The position numbers and the translations under genes were made by a program. Below, one piece after another: positions 1 to 4,700 of a DNA stretch of 7,234 nt. The notes below the pieces were generated by a model, which was not told the DNA's origin, searched no databases, and saw nothing but the letters and a program-made list of their open reading frames with translations. Source of the stretch: Dehalococcoidales bacterium (GTDB taxonomy: Bacteria; Chloroflexota; Dehalococcoidia; Dehalococcoidales; UBA2162); NCBI GenBank assembly GCA_002685815.1, contig NYYM01000081.1:1-7234 (forward strand), given 5' to 3'. Each line of letters opens with the position of its first letter. Position 1 is the stretch's first letter.

Positions 1-1703
1 GTTTTTGGAAAGGCAATAACGTCCCGAATAGAATCCCTATCTGCCAAGACTTGTACCAACCTGTCTATCCCAGGAGCAATCCCTCCGTGAGGAGGAGCAC
101 CGTACTCAAAGGCCTCCAGCAAGGTTCCAAAACGGTCCTCAATCTGCTCGTCAGTGTAACCAAGGACGCGAAATACCTCAGTCTGAAGCTCCCGGCTATG
201 AATCCTGATGCTACCACTGGCCAGTTCATACCCGTTGCAGACAATATCGTAATGCCGGGAGCGTACTTCACCGGGGGCAGTGCCCAGCAGAGATAAGTCC
301 TCTTCTTTTGGGGCCGTAAAAGCGTGGTGCATCGGTTGCCATGACCCTTCCTTGTCTCCCGACTCAAAGAGAGGATAATCAGTGATAAAAGCAAAGGCAA
401 GCTCATCCGGTCGGTACAACTCAAGCCTCCTGCCTATTTCCCGACGCAGTTCACCCAGAGTCGTTCCGACCATATCCGGTTTTCCGGCGACGATCAGCAA
501 CAGGTCACCCCCTGTTGCCTTTAACCTTCCCACCATCTCCTTTACCTGGTCTAATGTCAAATATTTGGCCGCTACCGACTTCACCATTTCCATGGTTAGA
601 TTATCCAGGTTACCTGCGGAACTATCCAGAGAGATGGTGAGCAAACCGCCGGCCCCGTGACTACGGGCCAGCTTGTTCAGTTCATCAAGCTGGTTGCGGG
701 TATAATCGGCACATCCGGGAGCCAGAATAGCTTTAACCTTGCCTCCACTTTCAACAGCCGAACGGAAAACCGTAAACTCGGTCTGAGCGGCGATATCAGA
801 GAGATCACTGATTTCCAGCCCAAAACGTAAATCGAGATGATCGGTACCATACCTCTCGATGGTCTCGGCGTAAGTCAGACGAGGGAAAGGCTTTGTGAGG
901 GTCATCTCAGGCTTTACTTTCTCTACCAAAGCAATAAAAAGCTCTTCGATCAGATTGAGGATATCATCCTCTTCCACAAAACTCATCTCAAGGTCAAGCT
1001 GAGTGTGTTCAGGCTGGCGGTCAGCCCGGGTGTCCTCATCACGGAAGCACCGGGCGATCTGAAAGTACTTCTCCATCCCGGCCACCATCAATAATTGTTT
1101 CAACTGCTGGGGGGATTGAGGCAAAGCATAAAATTTACCGGCATGAACGCGGCTAGGCACCAGATAATCACGGGCTCCCTCCGGGGTGCTCTTAATCAAG
1201 ATGGGAGTCTCCACTTCCATGAAGCCCCTGTCATCCAGGAAATCACGAATGAACTTTATGACCCGATGGCGAAGGTGCATGTTCTTCTGCATCCGATCCC
1301 GGCGCAGATCAAGATAGCGGTACTTCAGGCGAAGACTTTCATCCACCTCAACGTCCTCGTTAATATAAAAGGGAGGGGTCTTTGAGGCATTGAGTATCTT
1401 TGCGTTCTGCACAACAACCTCAATATCACCGGTGGCCAGTTTGGAGTTCTCCGTTCCTGCCGGACGGAGAGCCACCTCACCCTCAAGGCAAACTACATAT
1501 TCGTTGCGCATCTCGCTGGCAATCTCGTGGCAGGCTTTAGCGGTCTCCGGGTTAAACACAATCTGGACCACTCCTTCCCGGTCACGCAGGTCAATGAAAG
1601 TCAAGCCTCCGTGGTCTCGGCGGCGGTCTACCCAACCAGCCAAAGTAACACTGGCTCCAAGATTCTCTTTATTCAGTTCGCCGCAGTTATGGGTCCTAAG
1701 CAA
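1..1703 (-). CDS. aspS: aspartyl-tRNA synthetase, 3' end cut by window
   Basis: Class II aminoacyl-tRNA synthetase that charges tRNA with aspartate in the cytoplasm. I translated the reverse complement by hand: 567 complete codons without a stop or frameshift, ending at the window edge in ..DVIAFPK. About 20-30 C-terminal residues are missing, judged from the usual 585-600. The N-terminal OB-fold anticodon-binding domain covers roughly residues 1-105 ([20 protein letters not shown]). Class II motif 1 follows (GFMEVETPI, from residue 160), then QSPQQLKQ (196), motif 2 ([16 protein letters not shown], 220-235) and the bacterial GAD insertion domain (about 295-410). Next come the HHAFTAPK signature and motif 3 (GIAPGIDR, 541-548). 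The start is TTG at 1703: an in-frame TAG lies four codons plus spacer upstream, a TAGGAG ribosome binding site sits 6 bp before it, and the protein then begins [10 protein letters not shown], typical of the family. His31 and Gly83 resemble non-discriminating AspRS (see findings). It is transcribed divergently from the acyl-CoA dehydrogenase. Confidence 0.97.
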   Translation of the reverse strand, partial: MLRTHNCGELNKENLGASVTLAGWVDRRRDHGGLTFIDLRDREGVVQIVFNPETAKACHEIASEMRNEYVVCLEGEVALRPAGTENSKLATGDIEVVVQNAKILNASKTPPFYINEDVEVDESLRLKYRYLDLRRDRMQKNMHLRHRVIKFIRDFLDDRGFMEVETPILIKSTPEGARDYLVPSRVHAGKFYALPQSPQQLKQLLMVAGMEKYFQIARCFRDEDTRADRQPEHTQLDLEMSFVEEDDILNLIEELFIALVEKVKPEMTLTKPFPRLTYAETIERYGTDHLDLRFGLEISDLSDIAAQTEFTVFRSAVESGGKVKAILAPGCADYTRNQLDELNKLARSHGAGGLLTISLDSSAGNLDNLTMEMVKSVAAKYLTLDQVKEMVGRLKATGGDLLLIVAGKPDMVGTTLGELRREIGRRLELYRPDELAFAFITDYPLFESGDKEGSWQPMHHAFTAPKEEDLSLLGTAPGEVRSRHYDIVCNGYELASGSIRIHSRELQTEVFRVLGYTDEQIEDRFGTLLEAFEYGAPPHGGIAPGIDRLVQVLADRDSIRDVIAFPK

Positions 1704-1709
1704 AAGCGT

Positions 1710-1715
1710 CTCCTA
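1710..1715 (-). promoter_or_regulatory. ribosome binding site of aspS
   Basis: On the minus strand TAGGAG is followed by the 6-base spacer ACGCTT and then TTG. No ATG or GTG start fits the conserved N-terminus, so this site decides that aspS begins at the TTG at 1703-1701. Confidence 0.75.
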
Positions 1716-1744
1716 CTCAAGGGAATCCGGCGTCCCCTATAGCG

Positions 1745-1774
1745 ATTATAGCCTATCAGGTGCGTCTCCTTCAA
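1745..1774 (-). promoter_or_regulatory. sigma70-type promoter for aspS
   Basis: On the minus strand TTGAAG (1774-1769) and a perfect TATAAT (1750-1745) are separated by 18 bp. Transcription would start near 1738, giving a leader of about 35 nt before the TTG start. That is too short for a T-box or other large riboswitch. The -35 box directly abuts the inverted repeat at 1775-1790. Confidence 0.6.
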
Positions 1775-1790
1775 CTGACAGGCGTGTCAG
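1775..1790. promoter_or_regulatory. inverted repeat, candidate operator between divergent promoters
   Basis: CTGACA-GGCG-TGTCAG is a perfect 6-bp dyad with a 4-bp centre. It touches the aspS -35 box and lies 24 bp upstream of the predicted acyl-CoA dehydrogenase -35 box. It is upstream of both predicted transcription starts, so it would act as a DNA site and not as an RNA hairpin. The regulator is unknown. A 6-bp dyad can also occur by chance, but the position favours a protein-binding site. Confidence 0.4.
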
Positions 1791-1814
1791 AATCCCATTT
1801 GCCGGACAGATATT

Positions 1815-1844
1815 TTGTGTAATAACTTGAAGATACGGTAGAAT
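1815..1844 (+). promoter_or_regulatory. sigma70-type promoter for the acyl-CoA dehydrogenase
   Basis: TTGTGT (1815-1820) and TAGAAT (1839-1844, five of six matches to the -10 consensus) are separated by 18 bp. Transcription would begin near 1851, leaving a leader of about 70 nt before the ATG at 1922. I see no clear riboswitch or attenuator fold in that leader. Confidence 0.45.
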
Positions 1845-1907
1845 AGAGGTTACTGAACGACTATTCCATCCCAAGCACCGACGCCACTTTTCACCGATTG
1901 GCCAACC

Positions 1908-1915
1908 GAGGGGAG
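1908..1915 (+). promoter_or_regulatory. ribosome binding site of the acyl-CoA dehydrogenase
   Basis: GAGGGGAG lies 6 bases before the ATG at 1922. It selects that ATG over the in-frame TTG at 1898, which would add eight residues upstream of MDFNLTEEQ, the usual family N-terminus. Confidence 0.75.
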
Positions 1916-1921
1916 AAATCA

Positions 1922-3049
1922 ATGGATTTTAATCTGACTGAAGAACAAAGAACGCTGCAAACCATGGTTAAAGAGTTCACCAAACGTGAGATTGAACCGA
2001 TTGCCGACCAACTGGACCGGGAAGGAAGACTACCGGATGACTTAATCGGAAAGTTTGCCCAGATCGGGCTGTTGGGAATGACCGTTCTCCGAAAATATGG
2101 CGGCTCTGAAGCAGGCGATCTAAACTGCTTGTTAGCCATCGAGCAACTAGCATACTCCGGAACCGGGGCCTGGTGGTTGGTGGGGTTCAACAACAGCATT
2201 CCGGAGTGCATAAGCGGGTTCGGCTCGGAAACGATACGTGAACAAGTCCTACAATCATTCTGTGACGGCACAGCCTATGCCAGCGTCCAGTTTACAGAGG
2301 AGGCGACCGGCTCAGAGCCTGCCATGTTGACCACGACCTGTGTTCCTGACGGAGATAGCTACCTGATTAACGGGATGAAACGTTTCAGTACCTTCGGGGC
2401 CAGAGACGGCTACGCGGTTACCTATACCAAAGATGAGGAAGGAAAGTGCACCGCCTTCGTCATTGAAAAGAGGGGGAAAGGATATTCAGCCCCGAAAATC
2501 TGGGAACTGATGGGTGGCGGAGGTATCGAAGCAGCCGACGTGTACTTCGAAGACTTCAGAGTGCCGAAGCAAAATATACTGGGCAAGAAAGGGGGCGGTA
2601 TGGAGGTGCTGTCGCCCTGGATTGCCACCGAAAAACTGCAACAATGCGCGGCAGCTACCGGAATGGCCCAGGCCGCCCTGGATGAAGCGATAAAGTATCT
2701 GAAAACAAGGACGAGCAAAGGAAGGCCCATTTCCGAAATGCAGGGAGTCCGCTGGATGCTGGCCGAAATGGAAGCTAAAATAGAAGCATGCCGTTGGTTG
2801 ACCTACAAGACCGGATTTACCAAGGAGCAGGGGCACGGGAACTGGCAAACGGAAGCAGCAGCGACCAAGGTATTTGTTATGCCTGCTGCCGCCGAAGTGG
2901 TAGAGATGTCAAGGCGACTCCACGGGGCCTATGGCTACACCAGGGAGTTCAAGATAGAGAAATTGTACCGGGCCATTGCCGGCTGTTCGGTAATCGCCGT
3001 CAGTCTCGAAGTCAATAAATCAATAGTGGGGGCTTCGCTGGCAAGATAG
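1922..3049 (+). CDS. acyl-CoA dehydrogenase family protein (FAD-dependent)
   Basis: A 375-residue protein of the usual length for the family, which oxidises acyl-CoA thioesters to 2-enoyl-CoA and passes electrons to electron-transferring flavoprotein. The N-terminal helical domain (1-120) opens MDFNLTEEQRTL and carries YGGSEAGD. The central beta domain (about 121-225) contains QFTEEATGSEPA and KRFSTFGARDGY, the FAD-contacting TEPxxGSD and xxTNGxxAD equivalents. The C-terminal helical domain contains RTSKGRPISEMQ and HGAYGYTREFKIEKLYR (334-350). At the MCAD-type catalytic position (YEGT) the residue is Ala359. Glu237 in TEKLQQCAAA aligns with the catalytic Glu of isovaleryl-CoA and long-chain dehydrogenases, so activity is plausible. 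The substrate cannot be read from sequence. There is no signal peptide or membrane segment. No partner enzyme (ETF, thiolase, CoA ligase) is in the window, and the gene seems to be transcribed alone. Its 3' end converges on tgt. Confidence 0.93.
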   Translation: MDFNLTEEQRTLQTMVKEFTKREIEPIADQLDREGRLPDDLIGKFAQIGLLGMTVLRKYGGSEAGDLNCLLAIEQLAYSGTGAWWLVGFNNSIPECISGFGSETIREQVLQSFCDGTAYASVQFTEEATGSEPAMLTTTCVPDGDSYLINGMKRFSTFGARDGYAVTYTKDEEGKCTAFVIEKRGKGYSAPKIWELMGGGGIEAADVYFEDFRVPKQNILGKKGGGMEVLSPWIATEKLQQCAAATGMAQAALDEAIKYLKTRTSKGRPISEMQGVRWMLAEMEAKIEACRWLTYKTGFTKEQGHGNWQTEAAATKVFVMPAAAEVVEMSRRLHGAYGYTREFKIEKLYRAIAGCSVIAVSLEVNKSIVGASLAR

Positions 3050-3059
3050 CCGGCCGAAG
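3033..3059 (+). terminator. hairpin at the convergent acyl-CoA dehydrogenase / tgt junction
   Basis: The arms CTTCGCTGGC (3033-3042) and GCCGGCCGAAG (3049-3059) can form a 10-bp stem with one G-T wobble, one bulged C (3054) and the loop AAGATA. The stop codon of the dehydrogenase (3047-3049) straddles the loop and stem. No T-run follows directly; the nearest is about 30 nt downstream, inside tgt. It is therefore not a textbook intrinsic terminator. It may serve one or both converging transcripts, or be a 3'-end stabilising structure. Confidence 0.35.
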
Positions 3060-3061
3060 GC

Positions 3062-4234
3062 TCAAGCCCTCTGCTTCAGCCATTTTTGCTTTTGCTCAAG
3101 CCTCACCTGTTCATCCGTGGGCCGGTACGTAGACAAGAATTCGTCTTTGAAAGAGTCAAATGTATCATCCAGAATAGCACTGCGGATTCTCTGCATCAGT
3201 TGGCTGATGAAGGCTAGATTATGAATGGAGGCTAGCCGGTAAGCCAGTAACTCCTTGGCACTAAACAGGTGATGTAAGTAAGCGGCGGAGAAAGTACGAC
3301 AGGTGTAGCAACCGCAATCAGGGTCAACCGGTCGTTCCATCCGGCCAAAGCCGGCATTACGAATGTTTATTCTTCCCGAAGGGGTAAATAGGGAGCCGTT
3401 CCTGGCCAGGCGAGTAGGTAAGGCACTGTCAAACAAATCAATCCCCCTGGCGACACTTTCAACAATATCCTCAGGAGAACCTACTCCCATAAGGTAGCGC
3501 GGTTTATTCTCCGGCAAAAAGGTTACTGATTCTTCAACCATAGCCAGGGTTACTTCTTTGGTTTCACCAAGGCACAAACCGCCAATGGCATAGCCGGGAA
3601 AATTCAACGAAGCAAGATACTCGGCCGATTGCCGGCGGAGTCCGGGGAAAACACCCCCCTGGACAATGCCATAGAGAGCCTGGTCACCACTCTGCTGGGC
3701 TTTTCGGCTTCTTTCCGCCCAGTGATGGGTCCGATGCGTATCCTGTTCTACTTTTTCAAAACTACTGTCATAGGCCGAGCAGACATCCAGAACCATAATA
3801 ATATCAGCCCCAAGTGATTCCTGAAACTGAACAGCCAGTTCGGGGGTAATCAAGTGTTCACTGCCATCAATATGGGACCGGAAAACGACTCCCTCATCCC
3901 GGACCCGGCGCAGCCGGGCCAAGCTGAATACCTGATAGCCACCGCTATCAGTAAGAATAACTCCATCCCAGGCCATGAATTTATGCAAGCCACCCAACTT
4001 TTCAACTACATCGATACCAGGTCTGAGATAGAGGTGGTAGGTATTGACCAAGATCATAGGCAAGGCAAGGTCTCTTACTTCCCGAGGGGTCAATGTTTTG
4101 ATGGTGCCCTGGGTAGCGACGGGGCAGAAGAGGGGCGTAGAAACCGTGCCGTGAGACGTCACCAATTCTCCGGCCCGAGCTTTGGCAGCGGGGTACGTTT
4201 TCTTCAGGTGAAAGCCGGGAAGGTTATTCGTCAT
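3062..4234 (-). CDS. tgt: tRNA-guanine transglycosylase (queuosine pathway)
   Basis: A full-length 390-residue enzyme that exchanges guanine-34 of GUN-anticodon tRNAs (Asp, Asn, His, Tyr) for a 7-deazaguanine base, normally preQ1 in bacteria. The TIM-barrel signatures are present: NTYHLYLRPG (64-73), LTDSGGYQVFSL with general-base Asp96 (94-105), YGIVQGG (188-194), and LFDSALPTRLARNG with nucleophile Asp269 (267-280). The zinc site is Cys307, Cys309, Cys312 and His338. Two pocket motifs depart from the common bacterial form: DVCSAY (150-155) where DECxPY is usual, and GGLCLGE (218-224) where GGLAVGE is usual (see findings). It begins 42 bp after ruvX on the same strand, so it is probably the last gene of the alaS-ruvX-tgt operon. 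The ribosome binding site is weak (GAG, 5 bases before the ATG). The 3' end lies 12 bp from the stop of the convergent dehydrogenase gene. Confidence 0.97.
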   Translation of the reverse strand: MTNNLPGFHLKKTYPAAKARAGELVTSHGTVSTPLFCPVATQGTIKTLTPREVRDLALPMILVNTYHLYLRPGIDVVEKLGGLHKFMAWDGVILTDSGGYQVFSLARLRRVRDEGVVFRSHIDGSEHLITPELAVQFQESLGADIIMVLDVCSAYDSSFEKVEQDTHRTHHWAERSRKAQQSGDQALYGIVQGGVFPGLRRQSAEYLASLNFPGYAIGGLCLGETKEVTLAMVEESVTFLPENKPRYLMGVGSPEDIVESVARGIDLFDSALPTRLARNGSLFTPSGRINIRNAGFGRMERPVDPDCGCYTCRTFSAAYLHHLFSAKELLAYRLASIHNLAFISQLMQRIRSAILDDTFDSFKDEFLSTYRPTDEQVRLEQKQKWLKQRA

Positions 4235-4276
4235 TATTTCTCGGTCATCTGCGTTATGTAAATGATCACGCCCCCA

Positions 4277-4687
4277 TTAGAGCCTTTCCTCAAGGTAACT
4301 CTGCAAGATGACGGCCGCGGCAACGGCGTCATCTCTACTCTTCCGTCTGTTTTTCCTGGATCGGGATATCAGCATAATACGCTTGGCCTTTAGCGTGGTC
4401 AGACGCTCATCACGGAATTCTATGGGGATTTGAGTCCGGCAGGAGAGGCTTTCAACAAAATCCTTTACTTTTTCGGCCTGGACGCCGACAGTGCCGTCCA
4501 CCGAAAGGGGAATACCAGCTATGATCTGCCCGACCTGTTGCTGATCGGCAATATCAATAATAGCTTCGATTGCTTGTTTGTCATCATCGCGATTGATAAT
4601 GGTGTGAGGACTGGCCAAGATGCCTCCCGGGTCACTGAGGGCCACCCCAATTCTCCTATCCCCAATATCAAGTCCCAGGCTGCGCGT
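4277..4687 (-). CDS. ruvX: YqgF/RuvX family pre-16S rRNA nuclease
   Basis: A small RNase H-fold protein (YqgF family) implicated in maturing the 5' end of 16S rRNA; older annotations call it a Holliday junction resolvase. Counting from 4687 gives 136 residues, normal for the family. Signatures are SLGLDIGDRRIGVALSD (Asp7 as first acidic residue), GIPLSVDGTVG (58-68), DERLTT (93-98) and DDAVAAAVILQSYL (Asp119/Asp120), with a basic stretch just before the last motif. The start is odd. The first in-frame GTG (4645) lies after the conserved LGLDIGDRRIG block and cannot be the true start. In-frame candidates upstream are CTG at 4702 (overlapping the alaS stop), ATT at 4693 and ACG at 4687. ACG fits best: a GAGAGG site lies 7 bases upstream and the protein would read (M)RSLGLDIG, like relatives that start MRILGLDIG. 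It sits immediately downstream of alaS, a common pairing. Confidence 0.9.
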   Translation of the reverse strand, partial: TRSLGLDIGDRRIGVALSDPGGILASPHTIINRDDDKQAIEAIIDIADQQQVGQIIAGIPLSVDGTVGVQAEKVKDFVESLSCRTQIPIEFRDERLTTLKAKRIMLISRSRKNRRKSRDDAVAAAVILQSYLEERL

Positions 4688-4694
4688 AACAATA

Positions 4695-4700
4695 CCTCTC
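4695..4700 (-). promoter_or_regulatory. ribosome binding site of ruvX
   Basis: GAGAGG on the minus strand overlaps the TGA stop of alaS and lies 7 bases before the ACG at 4687. It is only 1 base before the ATT at 4693 and lies downstream of the CTG at 4702. The spacing supports initiation at or near the ACG and suggests that alaS translation could affect access to this site. Confidence 0.55.

Noticed and set aside
1..1703. aspS as a broken gene or pseudogene, given that several open frames lie on the opposite strand across it
   Set aside because: Full hand translation of the minus strand gives one uninterrupted frame with all class II motifs in order. The plus-strand frames are shadows with no family resemblance.
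1898..1921. TTG at 1898 as the start of the acyl-CoA dehydrogenase, adding eight residues
   Set aside because: It has no ribosome binding site, while the ATG at 1922 has GAGGGGAG at 6 bases and gives the typical MDFNLTEEQ start.
1704..1921. A T-box or other riboswitch upstream of aspS or the dehydrogenase
   Set aside because: The predicted leaders are about 35 and 70 nt. No T-box sequence or antiterminator-like fold is visible.
3059..3068. GGCT-CA-AGCC as a second terminator hairpin
   Set aside because: A 4-bp stem with a 2-base loop is too small to be meaningful, and no T-run follows.
4277..4645. GTG at 4645 as the start of ruvX (122 residues)
   Set aside because: It would remove the conserved LGLDIGDRRIG block with the first catalytic Asp, which is encoded in frame upstream.
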